In this document: positions 8,748 through 17,017 of the stretch, piece by piece
Numbering within the stretch: position 1 is the first letter of the stretch
Layout of the letters: each line of letters opens with the position of its first letter
Source of the DNA: Sphaerotilus microaerophilus
GTDB lineage: Bacteria > Pseudomonadota > Gammaproteobacteria > Burkholderiales > Burkholderiaceae_C
Assembly: GCF_023734135.1 (NCBI RefSeq)
Contig: NZ_AP025730.1
Location: 5,084,001-5,148,000, forward strand
DNA: 64,000 bases
Direction: 5' to 3'
The notes under the pieces: model-generated
Databases searched by the model: none
Told to the model about the DNA's origin: nothing
What the model saw: the letters and a program-made list of their open reading frames with translations, nothing else
Translations under genes and position numbers: made by a program

Positions 8748-9312
8748 GTGCAACCTCCTGCAGCGCCGGGCACACCGGGGCTGCGACACCTTCATCCGAG
8801 TTCACATCCGAATTCACATCCGTGCCTGCGTGGTCCGATCCCGAAGACCCCGGCAGCGCCCAGCGGGCCACCAGCGCCTCGACCGCAGCCACCAGCACCG
8901 GCAGCGCGGCGGCCACCGCGGGCGTCGGCTCCAGGCCCAGCGCGGTGCTGGCCGGCTCCACCGCCACCAGCGCTCGCCGCGGCGGCAGCCGGCCGCCCAG
9001 CGCGGCGGCGCCCATCAGGTCGGCCAGCGCCAGCTCGTGCGCACTCTGCTTGCGCCCGCCGAGCTGCTCGTCCATGTCCAGGCCCTCGAAGACCTGCACC
9101 GTGCCTGGCGCGGCGCCGAAGCGGGCGGCATCCACCACCACCAGGGCATCGGCGTCCTCGATCTCGGGCAGCAGGCTCAGGCCCAGCGTGCCGCCGTCGC
9201 GCCAGCTCACGCCCGGGCACTCGCCGTGGCGCTGCACGAACTGCTCGATGACGATCGGGCCGGCCGCGTCATCGCCCAGCAGTCGGTTGCCCAATCCCAG
9301 CACCAGCAGCAT
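8737..9312 (-). CDS. hupD: [NiFe]-hydrogenase maturation endopeptidase
   Basis: The protease clips the C-terminal extension of the large subunit after nickel insertion. The 191-residue sequence begins MLLVLGLGNRLLGDDAAGP, the HyaD/HupD signature. It has the second metal-binding acidic region (VVVDAARFG) and a later histidine (SAHELALADLMG). I prefer the ATG at 9312 because GGAG lies six bases ahead; an ATG at 9324 would add four residues. The C-terminus is longer than usual, with an Asp/Asn/Ser-rich tail (TDVNSDVNSDEG). Its place first in the operon, before the structural genes, is less common than the downstream position. Confidence 0.9.
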   Translation of the reverse strand: MLLVLGLGNRLLGDDAAGPIVIEQFVQRHGECPGVSWRDGGTLGLSLLPEIEDADALVVVDAARFGAAPGTVQVFEGLDMDEQLGGRKQSAHELALADLMGAAALGGRLPPRRALVAVEPASTALGLEPTPAVAAALPVLVAAVEALVARWALPGSSGSDHAGTDVNSDVNSDEGVAAPVCPALQEVAHEA

Positions 9313-9407
9313 CGTGGTCTCCATCCGGTGCCCGCCACGCCGAGCGTGAAGGCCTCACGCACTCTGCGAACACAAACGGACGGTAGGCCGCGCCCACAGC
9401 TCGTTAC

Positions 9408-9421
9408 TTGAGCTACGTCAA
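9408..9421. promoter_or_regulatory. FNR/CRP-family-like half-site pair
   Basis: The sequence TTGAGctacGTCAA matches the FNR/Anr consensus TTGAT-N4-ATCAA at 8 of the 10 conserved positions. It lies in the 190-base gap between the divergent hupD and hypC genes. A TACCCT hexamer at 9442-9447 would put the site near -40 of a hypC-directed start, the usual class II activator position. This is a motif match only; no binding is shown. Confidence 0.4.
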
Positions 9422-9505
9422 GGCCGGAAATCCATTCACACTACCCTGATGGAGTACCCCGCGGCGTATGCAGACAGATCCGCCCAGGGCCTCGACAATC
9501 AGCGG

Positions 9506-9757
9506 ATGTGCATGGCTTTCCCGATGCAGGTGATCGCGGTTGACGGGCTGACTGCCCGCTGTGAGGCGCGCGGCGCCGAGCGCCAGGTGAGCCTCTGGGC
9601 GCTGCTGGACGACCTGCCTGCGCCGGGCGACCACCTCATGGTGCACCTCGACCGCGCCGTGCAGCGCCTCAGTGCCGAGGAGGCCGCCGCCGTCTGGGCC
9701 ACGCTGGACGAGATCCAGGCGGTGCTGGATGGGGTGGGCGCATCGCCCCCGCCGTGA
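9506..9757 (+). CDS. hypC: HypC/HupF-family hydrogenase assembly chaperone
   Basis: The 83-residue protein starts MCMAFPMQVIAVDG, the HypC signature in which Cys2 binds the Fe(CN)2CO intermediate during NiFe cofactor assembly. It stands alone and divergent from the hydrogenase operon; no hypA, B, D, E or F is in the window. I chose the ATG at 9506 because the conserved MC begins there; an upstream ATG at 9449 would add a non-homologous leader. No Shine-Dalgarno sequence is evident, and a GACAAT hexamer lies just upstream, so the message may be nearly leaderless. Confidence 0.88.
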   Translation: MCMAFPMQVIAVDGLTARCEARGAERQVSLWALLDDLPAPGDHLMVHLDRAVQRLSAEEAAAVWATLDEIQAVLDGVGASPPP

Positions 9758-9788
9758 GGCAGTGCCTGGCCGAGGCGGCCCTGGTCCC

Positions 9789-11237
9789 TTACCCGTGCTG
9801 GATGGCGATCGTCTTGATGGTGGTGAAGCTGCGCAGGCCCTCGAAGGCCTTCTCGCGGCCGTGGCCGGAGTGCTTCATGCCGCCGAAGGGCAGCTCGATG
9901 CCGCCACCGGCCCCGTAGTTGTTGACGAAGACCTGGCCCGCCTCGATGCGCTGGGCCAGCCGCAGCGCGCGGCCGCCGTCGCGCGTCCAGACCGCGGCGG
10001 TCAGGCCGTAGGGGGTGGCGTTGGCGAGCTCGGCGGCCTCGTCCTCGCCATCGAAGGCGAAGGCGGCCAGCACCGGGCCGAACACCTCCTCCTGCGCCAG
10101 CGCGCTGGCCGGGTCGACGTTGCCCATCAGCATCGGCGGGAACCAGAAGCCGCCCGCCGGCGCATCGTCACGCAGCCGGCCCTGGGCCAGCACCTGGGCA
10201 CCCAGGCTGCCGGCGGTGGCCACCTTCTCCTGCACGCGGTGGAGCTGGCGGCGGCTGATCAGCGGGCCGCAGTCGGGGCCATCCAGGCCGCGGCCGGTGG
10301 TCAGGGCGGCAAAGCGCTCGACCAGGCGGGCGACCACCTGCGGGTAGATCGAGCGCTCGATCAGCACCCGGCTGCCGGCCGCGCAGGTCTGCCCGGCGTT
10401 CTGCACGATGGCGTTGACCACCACCGGCAGCGCCGCCTCCAGGTCAGCGTCGGCGAACAGCAGCTGGGGCGACTTGCCGCCCAGCTCCAGCGTCACCGGC
10501 ACGTGGTTGACGGCCGCGGCCTGCGACACCGCGGTGCCGGTGCCCGGCGAGCCGGTGAAGGAGAGGTGGTTGATGCCAGGGTGCCCGGCCAGGGCTGCGC
10601 CGGCCTCCGCGCCCAGGCCGCAGACCACGTTCAGCGCGCCGGGCGGCAGGCCGGCCTCCAGCGCCAGCGCCGAGATGCGCAGCGGCGTCAGGCAGGCGTC
10701 CTCGGCCGGCTTGACGACGCAGGCGTTGCCCGCGGCCAGTGCGCCACCGACGGTGCGGCCGAAGATCTGCGCCGGGTAGTTCCACGGGATGATGTGGCCG
10801 GTCACGCCATGCGGCACCCGCATCGCGATGACGGTGCTGCCGGCGGCGTAGGGGATCGACTCGCCGTGCAGCTTGTCGGCCGCGCCGCCGTAGTACTCGA
10901 AGTAGCGCGCGCAGGCGTTGATGTCCACGCGCGCCTGGGCGATCGGCTTGCCGGTGTCGCGGCTTTCCAGCTCGGCCAGCTCGGCGTGGTGCTGCAGGAT
11001 CAGCGCGGCGAGCCGGCTCAGCACCCGCCCGCGCTCGGTGGCGGTGCAGCGGCCCCAGGCGCCGCGGAAGGCGCCGCGCGCGGCGGCCACGGCGGCATCG
11101 ACATCGCGGGCATCGCTGCGCGGCAGCGTGGTCAGCGGCGAGCCGTCGGAGGGGTCGAGCACGTCGAGCGTCAGGCCGCTGGCGGCCGGGCTGTGCTCAC
11201 CGGCGATGAGGTTGAGCTGAGGGGCAAGGACGGTCAT
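9789..11237 (-). CDS. NAD(P)-dependent aldehyde dehydrogenase
   Basis: This 482-residue member of the aldehyde dehydrogenase superfamily oxidises aldehydes to acids. The catalytic glutamate lies in VTLELGGKSPQ and the nucleophilic cysteine in NAGQTCAAGSRV. The cofactor-binding SFTGSPGTG stretch and the C-terminal PFGGMKHSGHGRE motif are intact. The substrate is not clear; the sequence is close to betaine-aldehyde and gamma-aminobutyraldehyde type enzymes. I chose the ATG at 11237 rather than an upstream one at 11291 because the extra residues look random. It follows the cytochrome genes on the same strand with a gap of about 55 bases. Confidence 0.9.
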   Translation of the reverse strand: MTVLAPQLNLIAGEHSPAASGLTLDVLDPSDGSPLTTLPRSDARDVDAAVAAARGAFRGAWGRCTATERGRVLSRLAALILQHHAELAELESRDTGKPIAQARVDINACARYFEYYGGAADKLHGESIPYAAGSTVIAMRVPHGVTGHIIPWNYPAQIFGRTVGGALAAGNACVVKPAEDACLTPLRISALALEAGLPPGALNVVCGLGAEAGAALAGHPGINHLSFTGSPGTGTAVSQAAAVNHVPVTLELGGKSPQLLFADADLEAALPVVVNAIVQNAGQTCAAGSRVLIERSIYPQVVARLVERFAALTTGRGLDGPDCGPLISRRQLHRVQEKVATAGSLGAQVLAQGRLRDDAPAGGFWFPPMLMGNVDPASALAQEEVFGPVLAAFAFDGEDEAAELANATPYGLTAAVWTRDGGRALRLAQRIEAGQVFVNNYGAGGGIELPFGGMKHSGHGREKAFEGLRSFTTIKTIAIQHG

Positions 11238-11291
11238 CGGGGCACCCGGCGGGTCGAGACAGGACCAGCCAGTATGCCCCGGCCAGGGCAC

Positions 11292-12116
11292 TCAATCGTC
11301 GTCGTGGTAGCGGGCGTGGTAGCGGTCAAGCGAGTCGAGCGGCTTGAGCCGGCCGCCGCCGCTGGGCATCACCGCGCCGCCGCCGTTGCCGTCGCCGGCC
11401 CCCTGGCGGACGCTCGCCGTGGGCAGCAGGCCGTTGGGCGCCTGCTGCCATTCCCAGGCGCCATAGCCCAGCACCGCCAGCAGCAGCACGATGGCCAGCC
11501 AAGTGTGGTTGCGCCGCGCCAGGTCGGGGCCGCTGCCCTCGGTGCGGCCGGTGAGCATCGGCTGCGCCAGGTTGCGGCGGCGCAGCCCGCTCAGCACGGC
11601 GAGCAGGGCCAGGTGACCCAGCACCAGCAGCAGGAAGAACTGGCCGGCGGCCTCATGCACCTCCTCCAGCCAGTCACCGCCCCACTCGTCGTAGGTGGCC
11701 CAGCCGCTGAGCACCAGCGGCACCACCGCCCCCAGCAGCGCGGCGATGAAGACGCCCATCAGCAGGTTCTGGCCCTGGCGCCAGTGCGCCGCGGTGGGCG
11801 CGTTGCCCTGCAGCGTGGCGCGCACCCAGCCCGGCACACCGGTGAGCCGGCGCCACAGGGTGCTCAGCCGCGCCTGGCGCGGGCCGACCAGGCCGTAGAC
11901 AACGCGAAAGCCCAGCAGCCCGGCCATCGTCCAGCCCAGCGTGATGTGCAGGGCGCGCCAGTGCTCGGACTCCCCGGTCAGGTAGGCGCCGGTGAAGCTC
12001 AGCGCAAACAGCCAGTGGAACATGCGCGTGGGCGCGTCGACCACCCGGCGGGTGCGGGCAGCGGCGGCGGGCAGGGCCGCATCGGCCGTGGCGCCGAAGG
12101 AAGGCGTGTTGCTCAT
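11292..12116 (-). CDS. Cytochrome b561-type membrane protein
   Basis: The 274-residue protein has about five membrane segments with histidines suited to heme b ligation (TRMFHWLFALS, RALHITLGW, LEEVHEAAGQ, LGHLALLAV). It resembles the b-type cytochrome encoded with SHP and the diheme cytochrome in other proteobacteria. The C-terminal third is Gly-rich with a His/Asp-rich end (DRYHARYHDDD). It probably transfers electrons from the quinone pool to the periplasmic cytochromes encoded just upstream. Its leader GGAGGACCTTCCC resembles that of the preceding diheme cytochrome gene, which supports the chosen start. Confidence 0.85.
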   Translation of the reverse strand: MSNTPSFGATADAALPAAAARTRRVVDAPTRMFHWLFALSFTGAYLTGESEHWRALHITLGWTMAGLLGFRVVYGLVGPRQARLSTLWRRLTGVPGWVRATLQGNAPTAAHWRQGQNLLMGVFIAALLGAVVPLVLSGWATYDEWGGDWLEEVHEAAGQFFLLLVLGHLALLAVLSGLRRRNLAQPMLTGRTEGSGPDLARRNHTWLAIVLLLAVLGYGAWEWQQAPNGLLPTASVRQGAGDGNGGGAVMPSGGGRLKPLDSLDRYHARYHDDD

Positions 12117-12151
12117 GGGAAGGTCCTCCAGGAAGCGGGGAAGTCAGCGCG

Positions 12152-12670
12152 TCAGTCGTGCCACATCCAGCGCTGGCGCTGGGTCAGGCCGGCCGGGTAG
12201 CGCAGTTCGTCGTCGTCATAGCGGCCCTGGTCGGCCCCGCCGTGGCAGGCGGCGCAGTTGGCGGCGCTCTTGACGCTGGGCAGCGCCCAGACGGCCGGCT
12301 CGATGCGGCGGTGCTTGCGCTCGAACCAGGCCGCGCGGGTGATGCGGTCCTGCGGCGGCACCTCGCTGACGCGCTTGTAGGTGCCGGCGTTGGCCTGCAG
12401 CCACTGGCTGAGCTGCGCCACGGTGGCAGGGTCGAGCGAGGCGTCGCTGCCATAGTGCTGCTTGAGCCCGCCCATCAGGCGCTGCCAGGACGCCGCCGGC
12501 AGCAGCGCCGGCGGGTAGGCGGTGTGGCAGGAGGCGCACTCCTGCACGTAGGACGGCGGCATGTTGCGCGGCAGCAGCGGTCCATGGTCGGCCCAGGCGC
12601 TGGCCAGGGGGGTCAGGGCAGCCGCGGCACCGACCCACAGCCGGGTGAACGAGGACATCAGGGGGGTCAT
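12152..12670 (-). CDS. Diheme cytochrome c (DHC-type)
   Basis: The 172-residue exported protein has a signal peptide ending near ASAWA and two heme-binding CxxCH motifs, CASCH near the N-terminus and CAACH near the C-terminus. It matches the diheme cytochrome that partners the sphaeroides heme protein. I chose the ATG at 12670 because an AAGGACCTTCCC leader precedes it; an internal ATG at 12658 is possible. It lies between the SHP-like gene and the cytochrome b gene in a three-gene operon. The expected role is a periplasmic electron shuttle from the membrane cytochrome b to the SHP-like protein. Confidence 0.88.
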   Translation of the reverse strand: MTPLMSSFTRLWVGAAAALTPLASAWADHGPLLPRNMPPSYVQECASCHTAYPPALLPAASWQRLMGGLKQHYGSDASLDPATVAQLSQWLQANAGTYKRVSEVPPQDRITRAAWFERKHRRIEPAVWALPSVKSAANCAACHGGADQGRYDDDELRYPAGLTQRQRWMWHD

Positions 12671-12693
12671 GGGAAGGTCCTTTCCAGTTCCGC

Positions 12694-13155
12694 TCAGGGC
12701 TTGAGGCTGTTGAGCCAGGCCAGCACGTCGGCCTTCTCGCCGGGGCTGCACTCGCGCTTGAGCACGTCGTTGCAGTTGCGGCGGAACCACTTGTCGACGC
12801 GGGCGCTGTCGGTGAAGGCCATCGGGTTGAAGGCGGGCGCCAGCGGCTTGATGAGCTTGCCGGTGTTGGCGTGCTTGCCCTGCGCCGTCGGCGGGTTGCC
12901 GTGGCAGGAGGCGCAGGACCACTCGCCGCCCTGGCGGCTGGTGAAGAAGACGCGCCCCCGCTCGGCATCGGCCGGCGCCTTGGCCTCGGCGCTGAAGCGG
13001 GCCTGCTGCGCGGCGGGGCTGGTGTCGGCAGCCCAGGCAGAAACGGAGAGGGAGACGGAAGCGCACAGCGCCAGGCCGGTGGCCAGCAGCGTGGCGCGCA
13101 GCGTCGGGACGGTGGCGCGGCGGGCGCGGCGGGCGCGGTTCAGGAGGAAGGACAT
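12694..13155 (-). CDS. DUF1924 monoheme cytochrome c (SHP-like)
   Basis: This 153-residue periplasmic cytochrome has a signal peptide ending near SVSAWA and a single heme motif (CASCHGNPP). The C-terminal pattern NCNDVLKRECSPGEKADVLAWL is typical of DUF1924 and of the Rhodobacter sphaeroides heme protein SHP. SHP is a high-spin heme protein known to bind oxygen and nitric oxide. It is the first gene of the operon with the diheme cytochrome and cytochrome b. It diverges from a PepSY protein and two-component system, so expression may respond to that system. Confidence 0.87.
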   Translation of the reverse strand: MSFLLNRARRARRATVPTLRATLLATGLALCASVSLSVSAWAADTSPAAQQARFSAEAKAPADAERGRVFFTSRQGGEWSCASCHGNPPTAQGKHANTGKLIKPLAPAFNPMAFTDSARVDKWFRRNCNDVLKRECSPGEKADVLAWLNSLKP

Positions 13156-13229
13156 GGTGGCATCCGGTGATGAGGCAGACCTCGGTGGGTCGATGCAGCG
13201 CATTCTTCGCGGGGGCGCTTGAACCGAAC

Positions 13230-13257
13230 CTGAAGGCGGCGTTCATCCGCCATTCAG
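13230..13257. promoter_or_regulatory. Imperfect palindrome between divergent cytochrome and PepSY operons
   Basis: Within the 127-base divergent gap the arms CTGAA-GGCGG and CCGCC-a-TTCAG face each other around a 7-base centre, with one bulged base. This is a plausible binding site for the response regulator encoded downstream. The assignment is positional inference only. Confidence 0.4.
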
Positions 13258-13282
13258 CTTCGCGGCCGCACAATGACCGGCC

Positions 13283-13708
13283 ATGTCGGCGCCATTCCTC
13301 CCTGCCCTGCCCCACCGCGCGGCCCGCGCCAGCCGGGCGGGGACGCTGGTGGTGAATCTGGTGGCAAAGCTGGTGGTGAGCGGCCTGCTGGGCCTGGCCG
13401 GTCTGCTGCCGGCACTGCCGGCCAGCGCCCACGGCGACGACGACCACGAGCGTGCCCGTGCCGCCCTGCGGGCCGGCGAGGTGCTGCCACTGGCCACGCT
13501 GCTGGAGCGGCTGCAGCGCAGCCACCCCGGCCGGGTGCTGGAGGTGGAGCTGGAGCGCGACGACGGCCGCTGGGTCTACGAGGTCAAACTGCTGCGCGCC
13601 GACGGCCAGCTGCTCAAGCTCGCGCTGGACGCACGCAACGGCGACCTGCTCTCGCAGCGCAGCAAGGGTGGGCGCGCCGGAGAACACCGCGAAGGCACAC
13701 GCCCATGA
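13283..13708 (+). CDS. PepSY-domain exported protein
   Basis: The 141-residue protein has an N-terminal signal or anchor segment (hydrophobic residues about 25-45, ending near LPASAHGDDD). One PepSY-like domain follows, with VLEVELERDDGRWVYEVKLLRADGQLLKL. PepSY proteins of this type often accompany two-component systems and bind or modulate periplasmic partners. The stop codon overlaps the response-regulator start in an ATGA arrangement. No ribosome site is evident, and a CACAAT hexamer lies eight bases before the ATG, so a leaderless message is possible. Confidence 0.85.
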   Translation: MSAPFLPALPHRAARASRAGTLVVNLVAKLVVSGLLGLAGLLPALPASAHGDDDHERARAALRAGEVLPLATLLERLQRSHPGRVLEVELERDDGRWVYEVKLLRADGQLLKLALDARNGDLLSQRSKGGRAGEHREGTRP

Positions 13709-14367
13709 GGATCCTGCTGGTCGAAGACGAGCCCACCCTGCGCGCCGCCCTGCGCCGCAGCCTGGAAGACGCCGGCTACGTCGTCGACGAGGCCGACAAC
13801 GGCCGTGACGCCTGGCACCTGGGCGAGACCGAGCCCTTGGACGCCGTGGTGCTCGACCTGGGCCTGCCGCAGCTCGACGGCCTGACCGTGCTGCAGCGCT
13901 GGCGCGAGGCCGGGCACGCCATGCCGGTGCTGATCCTGACCGCCCGCGACGGCTGGCACGAGAAGGTGGCCGGCATCGACGCCGGCGCCGACGACTACCT
14001 GACCAAACCCTTCCACACCGAGGAGCTGCTGGCCCGGTTGCGCGCGCTGATCCGCCGGGCGCAGGGGCTGGGCTCGCCGCTGCTGCGCTGCGGCGCGATC
14101 ACCCTGGACACGCGCAGCGGCCGCGTCACGCTGGGCGGCGAGCCGATCACGCTGACCAGCCACGAGTACCGCCTGCTGGCCTACCTGATGCACCGGCCCG
14201 GGCAGGTGGTCTCGCGCAGCGAGCTGACCGAGCACCTCTACGCCCAGGACCACGACCGCGACTCCAACACCATCGAGGTCTTCGTCGGCCGACTGCGCCG
14301 CAAGCTGCCGGCCGACGCGATCGAGACCGTGCGCGGCCTGGGCTACCGGCTCCAGGGTGGCGCATGA
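13705..14367 (+). CDS. OmpR/PhoB-family response regulator
   Basis: The 220-residue regulator has an N-terminal receiver domain with Asp51 as phosphorylation site (VVLDLGLPQLDG) and conserved Lys in DDYLTKPFH. A C-terminal winged-helix DNA-binding domain follows (LTSHEYRLLAYLMHRPGQVV and TIEVFVGRLRRKL). It resembles the QseB/PmrA/TctD group. The start overlaps the PepSY gene and the end overlaps the kinase gene by four bases each. The most likely targets are its own operon and the divergent cytochrome genes, because the shared intergenic gap holds a palindrome. Confidence 0.93.
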   Translation: MRILLVEDEPTLRAALRRSLEDAGYVVDEADNGRDAWHLGETEPLDAVVLDLGLPQLDGLTVLQRWREAGHAMPVLILTARDGWHEKVAGIDAGADDYLTKPFHTEELLARLRALIRRAQGLGSPLLRCGAITLDTRSGRVTLGGEPITLTSHEYRLLAYLMHRPGQVVSRSELTEHLYAQDHDRDSNTIEVFVGRLRRKLPADAIETVRGLGYRLQGGA

Positions 14368-15836
14368 AACGTCCCGGGCTGCGCGATGCGCTGCTTCATT
14401 CGCTGCGCTGGCGGTTGCTGACGGCCACGCTGGTGGCGCTGCTGATCGCCCTGCTGCTGGCAGGCGGCCTGCTGGCCGGGCTGTTCCGCGACCACGTGCT
14501 GCGCCAGTTCGGCACGGCGCTGACGGCCCAGCTCGACCAGGTCACCGCCCGGCTCGACATCGACGCCGCCGGCCAGCCGCGGCTGGACCCCGCCGGCCTG
14601 AGCGACCCACGCTGGTCGCACCCTTATGGCGGGCTGTACTGGCAGGTCGACCGCGTCACCGCCCACGGCGCACCGGGCAGCCAGCGCGGCGTGCTGCGCT
14701 CCCGCTCGCTCTGGGACAGCGAGCTGCAGGCCCCCGCGGATGCCATCGCCGACGGCACGGTCCACCTGCACGAGGTGGCTGGCCCGGGCGGCGCCCGGCT
14801 GCTGCTGGCCGAACGCAGCGTGCGCAACGGCTCGGCCGAGCCATCCGTCCCCTCCCCTGCCGATGCCACCCCAGCGAACGGCCGGCCCGTCTGGCGCCTG
14901 ATGGTGGCGGCCGACCTGGCCGAGACCGAGCAGGCGATCACCCGCTTCAACGGCACCCTGGCCGGCTCGCTCGCCGTCCTGCTGGGGCTGCTCTGCGCCG
15001 CGGCCGTCGCCCAGGTGGCCGTCGGCCTGGCACCGCTGCGCAGCCTGCAGCGCGCGCTGGCGGCGGTGCACGCCGGCCAGTCCCCGCGGCTGGTCGGGCG
15101 CTTCCCCAGCGAGGTGCAGCCGCTGATCGACGACTTCAACGCGGTGCTGGACCTCCACGCCCAGCGCGTGGCCCGGGCGCGCACCCAGGCCGGCGACCTG
15201 GCCCATGCGGTCAAGACCCCGCTGGCGGTGCTCGCACAGGCCGCCACGGCCGCGCGGACCGAACCTGCCGCGGCGGCCGAGCTGCCGGCGCTGGTCACCC
15301 AGCAGGTGGAGCTGGCGCGCCGCCAGGTGGACCGCCACCTCGCCCGCGCCCGCGCCGCCGCGTCCCCCGGCCTGCCCGGCAGCCACTGCGCCGTCGCGCC
15401 GCTGCTGCACGGGCTGCTGCGGGTGATGGACCGCGTGCACGCCGAGCGGCACCTGGACCTCGACGGCGGGGACATCGCCCCGGGCCTGGCCTTTGCCGGC
15501 GATGCGCAGGACCTGCAGGAGATGCTCGGCAACCTGCTGGACAACGCCTGCAAGTGGGCACGCACGGGCGTGGCGGTACGCGCCTCGCTCGAACCCGGGC
15601 CGGCCGGCGCGCGGCTGCGGCTGCAGGTCGATGACGACGGCCCCGGCATCCCGCCCGAGCGGCGTGCCGAGGTGATGGCACGCGGCGCCCGCCTGGACGA
15701 ATCGGTGCCCGGCAGCGGGCTGGGGCTGGCGATCGTGCAGGAGCTGGCGCAGCTCTACGGCGGGCAGCTGACGCTGGCGCCATCCCCCAGCGGCGGCCTG
15801 CGCGTCACGCTGGACCTGCCGGGCGCGCGGGCCTGA
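14364..15836 (+). CDS. Sensor histidine kinase
   Basis: This 490-residue inner-membrane kinase has a membrane segment near residues 20-40, a periplasmic region, and a second membrane segment around 195-220 (GSLAVLLGLLCAAAVAQ). The phosphoacceptor His281 lies in DLAHAVKTPL. ATP-binding N, G1 and G2 boxes follow (EMLGNLLDNACKWA, DDDGPGIPPE, GSGLGLAIVQEL). It resembles PhoQ/QseC-type kinases. Coupling with the response regulator by an ATGA overlap shows that the pair is translated together. The signal is unknown; the neighbouring PepSY protein and heme proteins hint at an envelope or redox cue. Confidence 0.93.
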   Translation: MKRPGLRDALLHSLRWRLLTATLVALLIALLLAGGLLAGLFRDHVLRQFGTALTAQLDQVTARLDIDAAGQPRLDPAGLSDPRWSHPYGGLYWQVDRVTAHGAPGSQRGVLRSRSLWDSELQAPADAIADGTVHLHEVAGPGGARLLLAERSVRNGSAEPSVPSPADATPANGRPVWRLMVAADLAETEQAITRFNGTLAGSLAVLLGLLCAAAVAQVAVGLAPLRSLQRALAAVHAGQSPRLVGRFPSEVQPLIDDFNAVLDLHAQRVARARTQAGDLAHAVKTPLAVLAQAATAARTEPAAAAELPALVTQQVELARRQVDRHLARARAAASPGLPGSHCAVAPLLHGLLRVMDRVHAERHLDLDGGDIAPGLAFAGDAQDLQEMLGNLLDNACKWARTGVAVRASLEPGPAGARLRLQVDDDGPGIPPERRAEVMARGARLDESVPGSGLGLAIVQELAQLYGGQLTLAPSPSGGLRVTLDLPGARA

Positions 15837-15873
15837 CGCCCAGCACTGCCCCTGGGTGATCGCCCACGGCCCT

Positions 15874-16914
15874 TCAGGGCGCCGGGCCGACCGAGCTGCC
15901 GCCGACGAACACCGGCTGACGCAGCACCTGCTGTGGGGGCGCATCGGGCTGGCGAATCACCCGCAGCAGCATGTCGGCCAGGGTTCGGCCCGCTTCGTGG
16001 GCCGTCGGCTGCTCGATCGCCGCAACGCTCTGGCCCACCAGCAGGGTGTCGGGCGGCACACCGTCGTAGACGATCACCGAGATGTCGCGGCCGATCTCCA
16101 CCCGCTGGTCCAGCAGCGCGCGCACCACACCGATGCCGCAGAGGTTGTCGTCGACGAAGATCGCGGTCGGCCGCGGTGAGAGGGCCAGCAGGCATTGGGC
16201 GGCCTCATAGCCGGCGCGGCGCGACAGGCCGGTCTCGATCACGGCCTCGGCGCGCACCGGCAGACCGGCCTCGCTCAGTGCGCGCAGAAACCCGGCTCGG
16301 CGCTGCGCGGCGAAATTAAGGTGCTGCGGCGCCAGAACACAGGCGATGTCCCGGTGGCCCAGGCGCACCAGTTCCCGCACGGCCATCGCACCGCCGGCCT
16401 CGTTGTCGAAGTCGAACCAGGAAAAGTCGTCGCAGCGGCCGGTGCGGCCGTAGGCGACGAAGGGAAAGCCGGCGGTACGCAGGTAGTCGATGCGCGCGTC
16501 CTCGACCTGCGTGCGCGCCACGATCACGCCGTCGACCCGACCGCCACGCAGGAGGCGGTCGTAGGTGCGCAGCTCGGCGTGGGAACGGGCAGAAGCGATC
16601 AGCAGATCCATGTCCTCGGCTTCGAGCCGCTCGGACATGCCCTCGACGACGAAGAGGAAGTTGGGGTCACCCAGGTCTCCCGCCTCCAGCGGGTAGACGA
16701 TGCCCACCGCATCGGCCTGACCACGAGCCAGGCGGCGGGCCGCCGAGTTGGGCTGGTAGCCCAGCTCCTGGGCCATCTGCGCGACGCGCTCGCGCGTCTT
16801 CGCGCTGACGTCGGTGTAGCCGTTGAGCGCGCGGCTCACCGTGGTCTGCGACAGGCCGAGGCGTGCGGACAGTTGCTTCAGATCGATCGACACGGCGTTC
16901 CACCCGGTTTGCAT
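15874..16914 (-). CDS. LacI/GalR-family transcriptional regulator
   Basis: The 346-residue repressor has an N-terminal helix-turn-helix (LKQLSARLGLSQTTVSRALNGY) and hinge helix (YQPNSAARRLARGQ). A periplasmic-binding-protein-like sugar domain follows (AIFVDDNLCGIGVVRALL). It closes the alpha-glucoside cluster and is the obvious candidate to bind the AAGCGCTT palindromes at 24.8 and 26.3 kb, which have the centre symmetry typical of LacI-family operators. The start could be the ATG at 16914 or a GTG at 16893 (VSIDLK); the shorter form fits the family better. The inducer is probably maltose, trehalose or sucrose, but this is not shown. Confidence 0.92.
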   Translation of the reverse strand: MQTGWNAVSIDLKQLSARLGLSQTTVSRALNGYTDVSAKTRERVAQMAQELGYQPNSAARRLARGQADAVGIVYPLEAGDLGDPNFLFVVEGMSERLEAEDMDLLIASARSHAELRTYDRLLRGGRVDGVIVARTQVEDARIDYLRTAGFPFVAYGRTGRCDDFSWFDFDNEAGGAMAVRELVRLGHRDIACVLAPQHLNFAAQRRAGFLRALSEAGLPVRAEAVIETGLSRRAGYEAAQCLLALSPRPTAIFVDDNLCGIGVVRALLDQRVEIGRDISVIVYDGVPPDTLLVGQSVAAIEQPTAHEAGRTLADMLLRVIRQPDAPPQQVLRQPVFVGGSSVGPAP

Positions 16915-17017
16915 CTGCAGGAAACGCGGGGATTGTCTCAAACCCACCCCTTCAGCCGCGCCCGTGCCGTCAGGGTCATGGGTGCCGTGCCCACTGCCGT
17001 CGCAGGCCCTGCCAAGC

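Noticed and set aside
9313..9505. Sigma-54 promoter for the hydrogenase operon
   Set aside because: Inspection of both strands of the gap found no TGGCAC-N5-TTGC arrangement.
9672..12200. Open frame of over 800 codons on the plus strand
   Set aside because: It is a GC-rich shadow of the aldehyde dehydrogenase and cytochrome b genes, with Arg/Gln/His-rich composition and no recognisable motif.
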